NCBI RefSeq assembly: GCF_900182955.1
Contig: NZ_FXUL01000018.1
Span: 62,001-126,000 of the forward strand
DNA: 64,000 bases
Direction of reading: 5' to 3'
DNA from: Noviherbaspirillum suwonense
GTDB taxonomy: Bacteria; Pseudomonadota; Gammaproteobacteria; Burkholderiales; Burkholderiaceae_D
Shown: positions 17,093 to 26,192 of the stretch, piece after piece
Layout: the number at the start of each line of letters is the position of its first letter
Position numbering within the stretch: position 1 is the first letter of the stretch
Translations under genes and position numbers: made by a program
Notes under the pieces: model-generated
The model's input: the letters and a program-made list of their open reading frames with translations, nothing else
What the model was told of the DNA's origin: nothing
Databases searched by the model: none

Positions 17093-18838
17093 ATGAATCA
17101 TTCAGAGCAGCTGATGTTGAACAAATTTGGGAGCGGAGAGGCATCCGCCCGCGGACAAGCCCTCATCGCCGCTGGCCTGATCTCCCCGTCGCAACTGAGC
17201 ATTTGCCTGCGCCAGCAGGCTTATTGGCGCGAGCAGGGCCGCACCTTCTTCATCGAAGAAATCCTTGTACGCAACCGCTTTGTCTCCAAGGGCGCGATCG
17301 TCAAAGTCAGCTCCGACGCCGATGGCGGCGCCACCAGCAGCCTGTTCCAGAAGATTCTCCCTGTGCAGGTATGCAGGCAGTACCAGATTTACCCGCTGCG
17401 TGTGACCAACGAAACACTGGAGATGAAGTCGGCCACGCCGCTGACAGACCGCCAGATTGCTTCGATCTTGCGCGCCTGCGAAGTGAAGGTCGCGAACGTC
17501 AAGATCATCCCAACCGACCGCACGGACATTTACGAAACCCTGACCCGCCTATCCACCGGCGAACACTCTTTCGATGCGATGCTAACCCGCATGAAGGTGG
17601 AAGCCATCAATGGCGTCATGCTGCGCCAGGCCTATCAGGCGATGCTGATCGAGGCAATTGACCTGCGCGCATCGGATATCCACCTGGACAAGAAGCCCGA
17701 TCCCGAAGCCTGGATCAGCCACCGGATCGACGGCACTCTGGAACAGACCCACCTGGTACCGGCTAACCTGATGTCAGCCCTTTTTATGCGGCTCAAGACC
17801 GAAGCCAACATGGACGCGTCTGACGACCGCCGCGCCCAGGACGGGCGTCTGAGCGTCGAAGTTAGAGGCCGGATCATTGATTTCCGGGTAGCTACCCAGC
17901 CTGTCGTCGGGGGCGAGACCATGACGCTGCGTGTTCTGGACCCGGATGCACTTATCACGCTCGATGAGCTTTTTCCCAACCAGCCGGATATGGCGCAGCT
18001 GTTCAGGAACATTTCCCGCGTCGAGGGCAAAACGGGCGGCCTCGTGCTGTTCTCCGGTCCGACTGGATCTGGCAAGACGACCTCCCTGTATGCCCTGGCA
18101 CAGGAATTCCCACGGGATGAGGCGAATATTCTGACCGTCGAGCAGCCTGTCGAATATGTTCTTCCGTTCACCAGGCAGATCCAGCTCAACTCGCACTTGA
18201 ACCAGCAAGCTCTGGATGTCGAGCGCTCGATGCTGCGCCAGGACCCTGACGTCTTGATCCTCGGCGAAATCCGCGATAGCGACACGATGATGGCTGCGCT
18301 CCAGTTCGCGCAATCTGGCCACCTCGTGCTGGCCACCATCCATGCTAACAATCCGGCTGAAACCTTCGAACGCGTCACCAATTTCGCGGAAGGCTCGTCG
18401 AAGTCGAGCGCCCTGTACATGCTGGCCAACAATTTGCGGGTGGTGGTCAGCCAGCACCTGGTCAAGACGCTGTGCACTTGCGCGGCCCCTGTCAAGAGCG
18501 AAGCGGAAATTGCCGAGACGGTTGAAAAAGCCGCCTACCGGCAAATCCACCTCAGCCAGACCTCCGCACTGCGCAAGGCCACCGGCTGCCCACGCTGCCG
18601 CAATCTTGGTTACTACGGGCGTGTTGCCTCCCACGAAACACTGATCATTTCCACGGATTCGCAAACCCGTGCGGATCTTACCGCCGTGGTATTTGATGCC
18701 GCGAAAGCTTATTCCCGCCTCAAAGAAATCCCGGGAATCACCATCAAGTCCCGCCAGGATTCGCTCGGCCGCCTGCAGGAGACCGGCGTGATCGATCTGG
18801 CCACCGCACTCAAAGGTGCGGCCAAGGAGCTGATCTGA
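17093..18838 (+). CDS. pilQ: Pilus assembly ATPase, PilQ/GspE type
   Basis: AAGGA precedes the ATG. The 581-residue protein has an N-terminal MshEN/GspE-N1E-like region (to about 170) and an N2 domain with ASDIHLD near 195. The RecA core carries Walker A GPTGSGKT at 322-329, the Walker B segment DVLILGEIRD at about 386-395 and the His box ATIHANNPAE near 418. A four-cysteine zinc site (CTC at about 461-463 and CPRC at about 499-502) matches assembly rather than retraction ATPases. It powers pilin extraction and polymerisation at the inner membrane. Its stop overlaps the next start by one base (TGATG). Confidence 0.93.
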   Translation: MNHSEQLMLNKFGSGEASARGQALIAAGLISPSQLSICLRQQAYWREQGRTFFIEEILVRNRFVSKGAIVKVSSDADGGATSSLFQKILPVQVCRQYQIYPLRVTNETLEMKSATPLTDRQIASILRACEVKVANVKIIPTDRTDIYETLTRLSTGEHSFDAMLTRMKVEAINGVMLRQAYQAMLIEAIDLRASDIHLDKKPDPEAWISHRIDGTLEQTHLVPANLMSALFMRLKTEANMDASDDRRAQDGRLSVEVRGRIIDFRVATQPVVGGETMTLRVLDPDALITLDELFPNQPDMAQLFRNISRVEGKTGGLVLFSGPTGSGKTTSLYALAQEFPRDEANILTVEQPVEYVLPFTRQIQLNSHLNQQALDVERSMLRQDPDVLILGEIRDSDTMMAALQFAQSGHLVLATIHANNPAETFERVTNFAEGSSKSSALYMLANNLRVVVSQHLVKTLCTCAAPVKSEAEIAETVEKAAYRQIHLSQTSALRKATGCPRCRNLGYYGRVASHETLIISTDSQTRADLTAVVFDAAKAYSRLKEIPGITIKSRQDSLGRLQETGVIDLATALKGAAKELI

Positions 18839-20085
18839 TGTTCAACCAGTTGCGCAGCTACCGGGTCGATTACCTGCTGAAGGTGCGGGCCGACGCCAAT
18901 GCGGTTGAGGACCGCAAGGCGCGCGGCTACTTCCGGCATCGGGATTTGATCGTGGGAGAGAACGAAGAAGAAGTCATTTCGTCCATCCGGCGTCAGGGAG
19001 GCATCCCCGTCGATGTCGCGCCGGTCGAGCCGCGCTTCAGTGCATTTAACCGGGTGACGGCCGAATACAAGAAGCAGTTCTTGATGGCTATCCATTTCAA
19101 CTGCACCTCGATGTCGGCTGCACGCGCACTGGAAACCGTCATTGAATCCGACACGACCAGCACCCGCGCCCATCTGAACGGCGCCCACGCCATCATCAAG
19201 CGCGGCGGCGGCTTTATTGAAGCCCTTGTCAGTCTTGATTTTTTCAATGAATCGACGCTGGCAATTCTGGAAGCGGGCGAGCGGACCGGCACGCTCACCG
19301 AGGCGCTGCGTACCGCTGTCGAGCACCTGGAATCTCGTGCCGTAAACAACAAGCTGCTCACCGGGATGGCTTCGATGGCGGCAATCGAGATTTTCATGGC
19401 CATCAGCACCGTGGTGAGTAACCGCTATGGCTTGCTGCCCATGATGCTCAACAACATGCCAGTCGATGCGCCAGCGGCAAAAACACAGGAAATACTGCAG
19501 GCAATCCATTATGCGATGGTGTTTTCCGACGTCATGATGTGGGGGACATTTGGCCTGTTCTTTGTCGTGGTGATGGCAATTTATGCCTACTTTGACCGCG
19601 ACAAGCGTTTCCGCACCTGGGTCGACGACAAGGTGATGAACGTGCCGGTCCTGAGCAAGGCAATCCTGCATTCGGCCGTCGCCAACTCCTTCAAGGTGGC
19701 CGCGTCCCTCGTCAAGGGCGGCGTTCACCTGAATGCGGCAATTGCGATTGCCGAAAAAAGCTCCAGGGTGCCGGGCGTCATGCGCTACTGGGGTGAGGCC
19801 CGCGTGCGCTCGGAAAACGGCGACTCGGTTGCCGCGATGCTGTCCCAGCCCATGCTGGATAACTCCGACCGCCTGCTGGTCAGTGCGCATACCGACCGGG
19901 CCCAGCTGGCGACCTCGTTTGCAACGATCGCCGAACGCCGCGGCTACATGGCTGCCAAGGCCTCCAAGCGGTTTGGCGTCGTTTCCTTCTTTGCAACCGC
20001 CCTCTATCTCACCGTGGCCGTTCTCGGCTCTGTGTATGTCATCTGGATTCAGAACGACTCGCTTCTGTCCGGACTGAAAGGCTAA
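18838..20085 (+). CDS. pilR: Inner-membrane pilus assembly protein, PilR/GspF type
   Basis: The 415-residue protein has the GspF/PilC layout of two cytoplasmic helical domains and three transmembrane segments, at about 178-200, 230-255 and 380-405. Characteristic sequence includes EAGERTGTLTEAL near 143 and ALYLTVAVLGSVYVIW near the end. The expected second-repeat EAGE motif appears only as a degraded ARVRSENGDSVAAML. GspF-type proteins couple ATPase motion to pilin insertion. It overlaps pilQ by one base and is followed two bases later by the next gene, consistent with translational coupling. Confidence 0.88.
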   Translation: MFNQLRSYRVDYLLKVRADANAVEDRKARGYFRHRDLIVGENEEEVISSIRRQGGIPVDVAPVEPRFSAFNRVTAEYKKQFLMAIHFNCTSMSAARALETVIESDTTSTRAHLNGAHAIIKRGGGFIEALVSLDFFNESTLAILEAGERTGTLTEALRTAVEHLESRAVNNKLLTGMASMAAIEIFMAISTVVSNRYGLLPMMLNNMPVDAPAAKTQEILQAIHYAMVFSDVMMWGTFGLFFVVVMAIYAYFDRDKRFRTWVDDKVMNVPVLSKAILHSAVANSFKVAASLVKGGVHLNAAIAIAEKSSRVPGVMRYWGEARVRSENGDSVAAMLSQPMLDNSDRLLVSAHTDRAQLATSFATIAERRGYMAAKASKRFGVVSFFATALYLTVAVLGSVYVIWIQNDSLLSGLKG

Positions 20086-20087
20086 TC

Positions 20088-20930
20088 ATGAACAAAATTC
20101 CCCTCGGCCCGATCTACTCGACCATGATGGCTGGAAGCGTCATCAACCACTCTGGCGACGTCGAAAAGAGCATCTTCCTGATATCACGCGAAGTCCTGCA
20201 CACTGACAAGCTCCATACGCTGGTGGGCTTGTCGGCGGACGGCCTTCATGCCTACTTTTTTGCGCTCCCATCTGCCGCGCTACATGAATCCGGCAAGTTC
20301 GAGACGCCGCTTGCAGCCGCATTTCCTGGCCATCCCGACCACAAGGGGGAGGGCGTCTATTTGCTCGAGAACGAAGGTTTTTCCTGCGCGATCATCAAGG
20401 ACGGCGAGAAATTCCAGGCGCTGACCAACAAGGCGGATGTCGTTCTCAACTATATCCACGATTTAAACCTGCCCGTCCATAACGTGGAGCAGGCCAAGCC
20501 GTGGGCTCTGGAGTCGGCTGTTGGCCGGTACCGCCGCATGGCGGACCAGTTCTCTGTGCGCACCATCAAGATCGGCGCCGTCGTCACAGCGGCTGCCGCC
20601 GTGATTGGACTCGGGGCGATGGTCACTGAAGGCGTGATGGCCGCTCAACTCAGGAGCGACAACACCAAAACTGCCGACCAGCTTAATTCGGTCGTGATGA
20701 AGATTGAGCATGCCTCCCCGCTCTCCCGCCAACTCGCCCAGTTCCAGAAAATCTCCTCGACTGTGGTGCGTGCCGGCGGCTGGATTGATGCCTATGAAAT
20801 GAAGGGCAGCAACGAGTCGTTTACCGTCAGCCTGCCTGAATGGGTCACCCAGGACTACATCAACGCCCTCGGCACTGGCACCCGGGCCGACAAAGACACC
20901 GCCAACAACATCATTCGAGTCGTGAAATGA
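20088..20930 (+). CDS. Bitopic pilus-assembly protein (PilO/PilM-like position)
   Basis: The 280-residue protein has a cytoplasmic region of about 160 residues without clear actin-like ATPase motifs and one transmembrane segment at about 165-185 (IKIGAVVTAAAAVIGLGAMVTEG reduced to its core). A periplasmic part of about 95 residues starts with a helical stretch (TADQLNSVVMKIEHA). This shape matches the inner-membrane alignment proteins (GspL, PilM/N/O, R64 PilO) that link the ATPase to the secretin. It overlaps the next gene by 4 bp. A specific family name is not certain. Confidence 0.6.
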   Translation: MNKIPLGPIYSTMMAGSVINHSGDVEKSIFLISREVLHTDKLHTLVGLSADGLHAYFFALPSAALHESGKFETPLAAAFPGHPDHKGEGVYLLENEGFSCAIIKDGEKFQALTNKADVVLNYIHDLNLPVHNVEQAKPWALESAVGRYRRMADQFSVRTIKIGAVVTAAAAVIGLGAMVTEGVMAAQLRSDNTKTADQLNSVVMKIEHASPLSRQLAQFQKISSTVVRAGGWIDAYEMKGSNESFTVSLPEWVTQDYINALGTGTRADKDTANNIIRVVK

Positions 20931-21418
20931 GAAACCTGTCCCCGAACCTCAAGTCGCTTTCTGCCTCCATTGCCGCAAGTGCGAAGTTCGTCAGCGTGGC
21001 CACGCCTACTGTCGTCGCAGCTGCATTGCTGACCTCATGGTTTGCCTTTAGCCAAGTTGAGCAGGTCCTGGTCCTTTCGACCAAATCCGCCGCGGCAAAG
21101 GCCGATTACGCCATGACCAGGTCGGCCACCATCAACAAGGTACCGCTCACCGCTGTCGGCTATGAGGATGCCCGGCGCATCGTCAGCCAGGGAAACCCGA
21201 GTGTGGTGGTGAACCTGAACAAGGATAAGAACGCCCTGACCGTCTCCGTCACGGACGCAGCCCTGATGCCCGAGTGGCTGTACCTGATATCCACGATGCA
21301 GGCATACCAGCCGGGCCTGATGTGGAATGCCGAAAAAATCTGCCTGAAAAAGTGCGAAGGCGGAGAAGCCGCCTATGCCGAACTGAAGGCGTTCACGCAG
21401 CAAGTAGCCATTCAATAA
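20927..21418 (+). CDS. Small bitopic pilus-assembly protein
   Basis: The ATG at 20927 overlaps the previous stop as ATGA. The 163-residue product has a short cytoplasmic tail, one transmembrane segment at about 23-43 (SVATPTVVAAALLTSWFAF) and a periplasmic domain ending with a two-cysteine hairpin (EKICLKKCEGG). Size and topology resemble the PilO/GspM-like partner of the preceding bitopic protein. The pair would form the inner-membrane platform. Homology was not recognised. Confidence 0.55.
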   Translation: MRNLSPNLKSLSASIAASAKFVSVATPTVVAAALLTSWFAFSQVEQVLVLSTKSAAAKADYAMTRSATINKVPLTAVGYEDARRIVSQGNPSVVVNLNKDKNALTVSVTDAALMPEWLYLISTMQAYQPGLMWNAEKICLKKCEGGEAAYAELKAFTQQVAIQ

Positions 21419-21437
21419 CCCTGATCAGTGAATCACT

Positions 21438-22241
21438 ATGAAAATCACCAAAAAAGCGATTATCGGCGCGGTCGCAGCGCTGGGCATTGCAGGCACCGTG
21501 GGTGCCGCCTACAGCTTCTCCGCTACCGCTAACGCGGAAACCCGACCAGTACCGGCTGCTGTCGTTGCCTCGGTCAACGGACACGGCATAGCTGAAGCGG
21601 CGCTCGTGCCCATGCTGCAGAACGGTCTTGACCGCACCAATGCGCTGGACCGGCGCATCACCCTTGAAGTCGTCTCGCAGGCGGCCGAAAGGCAGTTCGC
21701 CGGCGAGGCGAAAGCCGCAATCGAAGCGGCGCGCGCCGACATCCTTTTCCAGCTCTATGCCGCCAAGCGCACCGCTGCGCTGCGTAGCGCAGTCACCGAT
21801 GCGGACATTGCCGCGGTCTATGAAACGAAAATCACGGCCGAAGATTCGCGGCTGATGAAAGTGCGGGTGTTCGTGACGTCGGACGCCAAAGATGCGCAGA
21901 TGACCTATGAAGCCGTCAGCGCCAGAAAAACCAGCCAGGAAGGCAAGGAGGCGCTTGCGAAGTTTTCCTACATCAAGAAGGACGGGGACCATTTCATTGC
22001 AATGCCGGAGATTCCCTACAACCTTGGCCAGGTCCTGAAAAGAATGAAGACCGGCGAGGCGCTCGCACCAACGGTGGTCCGCGAGGGCGTCCTGGTTGCC
22101 TTCGTAGAAGAGACAAAAGACGTCCCGAAACCATCCCTTGACAAGGTCAAGGAAGAAATTCGGACCTACCTGATCAACGACCGGCTTTCCCAGGAGATCC
22201 AGTCCTTGCGTAAGGAGGCAAAGATCGAATTGAAAGGGTAA
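21438..22241 (+). CDS. SurA/PpiC-like periplasmic chaperone of the pilus operon
   Basis: The 267-residue protein has an N-terminal export segment (about residues 5-30). A SurA_N-like helical region follows (VNGHGIAEAALVPMLQNGLD, AAERQFAGEAKAA), then a parvulin-like segment at about 120-225. The pattern VASVNG...I....L.....A......A...L, followed by KMRxF and PPIase-like strand motifs, is shared with SurA and EpsD-type proteins. Secretion operons often carry a dedicated chaperone of this kind to hold the adhesin or outer-membrane component. The active-site residues of true parvulins are not clear, so it may act only as a chaperone. Confidence 0.65.
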   Translation: MKITKKAIIGAVAALGIAGTVGAAYSFSATANAETRPVPAAVVASVNGHGIAEAALVPMLQNGLDRTNALDRRITLEVVSQAAERQFAGEAKAAIEAARADILFQLYAAKRTAALRSAVTDADIAAVYETKITAEDSRLMKVRVFVTSDAKDAQMTYEAVSARKTSQEGKEALAKFSYIKKDGDHFIAMPEIPYNLGQVLKRMKTGEALAPTVVREGVLVAFVEETKDVPKPSLDKVKEEIRTYLINDRLSQEIQSLRKEAKIELKG

Positions 22242-22297
22242 GTCGTCGCAGTTTTGTAGTCAGCAGTGCCATTTTTTTTACCTCACTTGGAGTTTTT

Positions 22298-22948
22298 ATG
22301 AAAAAGACATTTAAGAGCAGCAAAAAACAAAGCGGTTTTGTCGGACCTCTGTTCGTGGCCATCCTGTTGATGGCCGTCGTCATGGGCGCGATGGGCAAGA
22401 TGAGTCGTAACAGCACTTCGGGCGTGACCGATCAGGGCGCCAAGACCAACGCCTCCGTGCTGATCAAGCAAGCCAGCGACTTCAAAGCGGGCTTTGACCG
22501 GCTGCTGACCACCGGCACCGTCACCGCCAGCCAGATCACGTTCGACAATAACACCACGACGGGCCTGTTCAACCCGACTCAAGGTGCGCAGTACGCGGTC
22601 CTGCATACGCCTCCCGCCGGCGCTGTGGTAAGCGGCACGCCGGCCTTCACCTACAACAACAACATCAAGCTTCCCAACATCGGCTCCGCCAGCGTAGCCG
22701 ACGGCGTTGTTACGGTCGGCAATATCTCGCTGGCTGTTTGCCAGCAGATCAATAACACCCTGTACAACGACGGCCTGAACGCAACGCCTGCATCCTCTGG
22801 GGGTTCGAATGCCGGTTGGACCTCGCTGACTGCTATCGATGACAGCGCAGTAGCTGCGAGCACCACGACTTACTACGGACGCCCTGAAGGCTGCATCAAG
22901 ACCTCCGACAACCAGTACGCCTACTACAAGGCACTGGCCGAAAACTGA
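22298..22948 (+). CDS. pilS: Prepilin-like protein, probable major pilin (PilS position)
   Basis: GGAG precedes the ATG. The 216-residue product has a basic leader ending in KKQSG, followed by the hydrophobic helix FVGPLFVAILLMAVVMGAM and KMSR. The G/F junction at residues 13/14 is a plausible prepilin-peptidase site. The mature chain lacks the usual glutamate at +5; Leu is there instead. The globular part is rich in Thr, Asn and Ala and contains two Cys (LAVCQQ, EGCIK) that could close a D-region disulfide as in type IVb pilins. It is followed by a terminator-like hairpin that could set pilin excess over downstream genes. Confidence 0.75.
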   Translation: MKKTFKSSKKQSGFVGPLFVAILLMAVVMGAMGKMSRNSTSGVTDQGAKTNASVLIKQASDFKAGFDRLLTTGTVTASQITFDNNTTTGLFNPTQGAQYAVLHTPPAGAVVSGTPAFTYNNNIKLPNIGSASVADGVVTVGNISLAVCQQINNTLYNDGLNATPASSGGSNAGWTSLTAIDDSAVAASTTTYYGRPEGCIKTSDNQYAYYKALAEN

Positions 22949-22964
22949 TCGTCGCGTGATCCGG

Positions 22965-22997
22965 GGTCATCCAGTTGAAATGGATGGCCTTTTTTTT
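22965..22997 (+). terminator. Intra-operon terminator or attenuator after the pilin gene
   Basis: Stem GGTCATCCA / TGGATGGCC (one G-T pair) followed by eight T, between the two prepilin-like genes. It would lower expression of the minor pilin and adhesin relative to the major pilin. Confidence 0.75.
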
Positions 22998-23023
22998 GTT
23001 CAGTGAATTTACGAAGGAAGAAC

Positions 23024-23545
23024 ATGAAACGCACCAGGCAGCAGGGTCTGATCTTTACTTATCTCCTGATCGGTATCAGCCTGCTTTCGTTCATGACCAT
23101 GGCGTATTCGAAGATGTCGCGTACCAGCCAGTTGGGTCAGTGGAACCATGAAACCAGAGAAGCTCTGCTGGAGCAGGTTTCCCTCATCCGGGCCCGTGTC
23201 ATCGCCTGTGCGGTCAGCTACCCAGCCGGCGACCCGGTGACCAATGTCCGCTACCCCGCCACACCGGCGAGCACCCTTGTCTCCGACCTGACTTGCCCTG
23301 GCAATCCGGCAACGAACAAGAACCTATGGTCCGGCACAGGCGGCCTGACGCTTCCTGCAGCGCCTCGGCGCTTCAACAATTGGACGTACTCGTATAACGC
23401 TTCCACAGGCATTCGTATCACCATCAGCCCAGTGGCTGGCACATCGGACGCCAATGCGATCGGCGTGCTTGATACTGTTGTGGCAAGGATCGGCACGAGC
23501 GCGACCCGTTCCGGCTCCACCCTCGCTGTCACCCTGATGAACTAA
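23024..23545 (+). CDS. Prepilin-like protein, probable minor pilin
   Basis: AAGGAAG precedes the ATG at 23024. The 173-residue product has a short basic leader (MKRTRQQG) and the hydrophobic helix LIFTYLLIGISLLSFMTMA ending in KMSR, the same ending as the preceding pilin. The G/L junction is the likely cleavage site. Position +5 is Tyr, not Glu. The globular part has two Cys (IACAV, LTCPG) and many Thr, Ser and Ala residues. A minor pilin that primes assembly or joins the tip adhesin is likely from position just before the PilV-like gene. Confidence 0.65.
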   Translation: MKRTRQQGLIFTYLLIGISLLSFMTMAYSKMSRTSQLGQWNHETREALLEQVSLIRARVIACAVSYPAGDPVTNVRYPATPASTLVSDLTCPGNPATNKNLWSGTGGLTLPAAPRRFNNWTYSYNASTGIRITISPVAGTSDANAIGVLDTVVARIGTSATRSGSTLAVTLMN

Positions 23546-23565
23546 AAGACCCCATACCCGGGCGC

Positions 23566-26088
23566 ATGATGAACAAATATCCGTTTTCCTTCACGTCAAA
23601 AGCCGCATGCTCTGTCTCGGCCTTTTCGATCCTGTTGCTGGCCCACGCCACTACCTATGCGGCCTCTGCCAGCGAGATCTCCGGTCTGGCCGATATGACG
23701 CGCTCTGCCACCCAGCGAATCGCCGTGCAGCAGGCCATAATCGCGCTGGCTTCTGAGGGTTCGGATATCGATGGTGACGGTTTCGTGGAGACACCGGCCA
23801 TGCTGCCAGGAACCGGGGCCCCGGTGGGCGGCGGTTTCATCCCGACGACCAGTGCCGCCCCCAAGACTGACTCGTATGGCGTCAGACTGGGCTACTGTGC
23901 CTGGGATAACGGTTCTGTCAGCGCCAGCACCAATCGGATCACTGGAAGTCCGAGCGCACCAGGTGCGCCGGTGATTGCCGTGATTTCGGCAGGCGTCGAC
24001 AACGTCTTTACGACTACGTGTGCAAGCATCGCCGCCGGCGCCAGCGCGGCGGGGGACGACTTCGTTGTCAGCTATACGACAACACAAATCCAGCAAGGCA
24101 ATTCCGGCACGCTGTATTTCGGCGATCCAGTTGCTTCGCTGTCTGTTCTGCAGGGATTGAATCAGGCGGCGCTCAAAGACGGTCAATTGCGCCTTACGAA
24201 AGACACGAACGCGCTCTATCGGTGGAATGCCACTACCGCAATTTGGGTTCCGGTCGGTGGGAGCGGGTCCGGCATGCCATGGCTTACAGAAAACAACACG
24301 ACCTGGTATTCGAATAACGCTGTTTCAATTGGCACCAAGACACCGCTCTCCATGTTCCATGTGCATGCCGGTGCATTGGGTACTTCTGCTGGCAATACAT
24401 TGGAGATAGCCCATACCAGTTATACCAGTGCCAATACGACGATGCTGCGAACCGTGGCCTACCGGTTCGCGAATGGAGGTGGCTGGGATTCAGCATCGAC
24501 CCGCATCCAGTCCAAAGTCGACAGCACTGACATGTCGTATGTGGAATTCAACCCATCGGGTGCGCCAGCCGGAATCGCATTTGGTACCGGCATGGCATCG
24601 AATAACCCGGGCGGGGTATTGGAACGCATGCGTATCACTCAGGACGGCCGGATTGGCGTTAACCTCACCACACCCTACGCAGGCCTGGCCGTCAACGTGA
24701 CCGGCCAAATTGGCAGCGCGAATCAGGCTCCATATGACGTCGGCGCAGGAACAATCGGTGCGGGCAAATCCATCTACAGTTATGGATCGATTTGCATTGG
24801 CAACAGCAATCACGACTGCTCGGGCATTAATGGCCTTGTTGCAAATTATGCAGGATTAACTATTGCGCCTGGTACTTCTAATCCTACAAATTTGGTTCAA
24901 GGTAGCTGGGGGACGCTGCGCGTCAATACCGCCTACGGATGGGTAGATATGGGATCGCAAAATAGCGGATTCGCCCATTTCACCACTGACAGAAACCTGT
25001 TTTACTTCAATAGAGAGTTACAGGCGGAAGGTGCTTTACGCGTTTATGGCTCAAACACGTATTTGACGCCTAACATTGGCGCTATCGCCGGCTCGCGAAT
25101 CTTGACCGAGCAGGCAAGGGCACAATCTCTGTTTTCCACCAATGTGTATGGGTATGATTTCTGGTCTGCCGCCTTGCAGATACGTGAGTACAACTATGAG
25201 GCGGGCCAATCGACGGATATTGCACGCGCTCCTCGACTTGCCTTTCATTGGGGCGCAACGTCAGCTGTTCAGTTGCGTCTTGATCCTGATGCTGCATTGT
25301 CCGTGATTAATCAGCCAGGCAGCGACTACGCGAACTTCAAAGCTGCAAACATCTATGCGTACGGTTTTTACAACCACTCTGATGCCCGGTTAAAACGGGA
25401 CATTACGCCTATCTCAGATGCGCTTTCCACGATCGCCAATATCTCTGGCTACCACTATTATTTTGATCACAAGGCCCATCCAACCCGCTCTTTGCCGGAA
25501 GGCCGCCAGGTCGGGTTCATTGCCCAGGAAGTTGAACGATATGTTCCCGAATTGGTCAGCACCGCGGCAGATGGCTATAAGAGCGTGAATTATGCGCAGA
25601 TGACTGCCTTACTCCTGCAAGGTATAAAGGAGCAACAGGCAATTCTTCAGCACTTCACTAAAAAGGACGAATCAACGCTCATTGTGTCCATTAATGCAAT
25701 CGAAGGCAACGAAGCCCGGTTCAAGAGGATCGAGACTGAAAAGCTGACTGTGGCTCAACTAGAAGCAGAGACTGTGCGAATCAAGAAATTGAAGGCGGAT
25801 CAGATCGATGTCGAGCGTATCAGCATGGTGAAGTCTGGCGAGACCGAAGTGTTTGTCAGTGCTGGGAGCTTTCAGCCGATATTCAATCCACCGCAGGGTG
25901 CGCAGTATATGGTGAATGCCTTTGCAGAAGACGGGAGCATTGCCATTGCATCTGTTACCGCCCTCGGAACTAAAGTAGTCGTCACACCAATTAGCAGCAA
26001 TGGTATAGATGTGCAGGCATGGGGCAACCAAGTAGGTTTGCTGGCAGAAAATAAAGCGGTGAAAACGACTTGGATTCGGACACATTAA
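23566..26088 (+). CDS. pilV: PilV-like tip adhesin with peptidase S74 autoprocessing domain
   Basis: The 840-residue protein has a signal-like N-terminus (to about 33) and a helical stalk (SEISGLADMTRSATQRIAVQ). A long beta-rich region rich in Gly, Ser, Thr and Asn looks like a phage tail fibre. The S74 intramolecular chaperone domain starts at about residue 603 with HSDARLKRDI. Ser605 and Lys610 are the expected catalytic pair; VGFIAQEVE and YAQMTALLLQGIKEQQ follow. In phage endosialidases this domain trimerises the fibre and cuts itself off. Here about 150 further residues follow, including a helical Glu/Lys-rich part. It ends the pilus operon and likely sets recipient-cell recognition. No shufflon repeats were seen. 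Confidence 0.85.
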   Translation: MMNKYPFSFTSKAACSVSAFSILLLAHATTYAASASEISGLADMTRSATQRIAVQQAIIALASEGSDIDGDGFVETPAMLPGTGAPVGGGFIPTTSAAPKTDSYGVRLGYCAWDNGSVSASTNRITGSPSAPGAPVIAVISAGVDNVFTTTCASIAAGASAAGDDFVVSYTTTQIQQGNSGTLYFGDPVASLSVLQGLNQAALKDGQLRLTKDTNALYRWNATTAIWVPVGGSGSGMPWLTENNTTWYSNNAVSIGTKTPLSMFHVHAGALGTSAGNTLEIAHTSYTSANTTMLRTVAYRFANGGGWDSASTRIQSKVDSTDMSYVEFNPSGAPAGIAFGTGMASNNPGGVLERMRITQDGRIGVNLTTPYAGLAVNVTGQIGSANQAPYDVGAGTIGAGKSIYSYGSICIGNSNHDCSGINGLVANYAGLTIAPGTSNPTNLVQGSWGTLRVNTAYGWVDMGSQNSGFAHFTTDRNLFYFNRELQAEGALRVYGSNTYLTPNIGAIAGSRILTEQARAQSLFSTNVYGYDFWSAALQIREYNYEAGQSTDIARAPRLAFHWGATSAVQLRLDPDAALSVINQPGSDYANFKAANIYAYGFYNHSDARLKRDITPISDALSTIANISGYHYYFDHKAHPTRSLPEGRQVGFIAQEVERYVPELVSTAADGYKSVNYAQMTALLLQGIKEQQAILQHFTKKDESTLIVSINAIEGNEARFKRIETEKLTVAQLEAETVRIKKLKADQIDVERISMVKSGETEVFVSAGSFQPIFNPPQGAQYMVNAFAEDGSIAIASVTALGTKVVVTPISSNGIDVQAWGNQVGLLAENKAVKTTWIRTH

Positions 26089-26114
26089 CTTCATTACTTC
26101 ATAATGTTTTAACT

Positions 26115-26142
26115 AAAAAGCTCATTTCCTGATGAGCTTTTT
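26115..26142 (+). terminator. Terminator of the pilus operon
   Basis: Stem AAAAAGCTCAT / ATGAGCTTTTT, 26 bases after the adhesin stop; it could work in both directions. Confidence 0.85.
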
Positions 26143-26192
26143 ATAAAATATGCAAGTCACACTGGCAATCATTTCAATTTCTCTAACTCTTT

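Noticed and set aside
18709-19890. 393-codon minus-strand open frame
   Set aside because: Antisense to pilR and the end of pilQ, both firmly identified; high-GC third positions create long shadows here.
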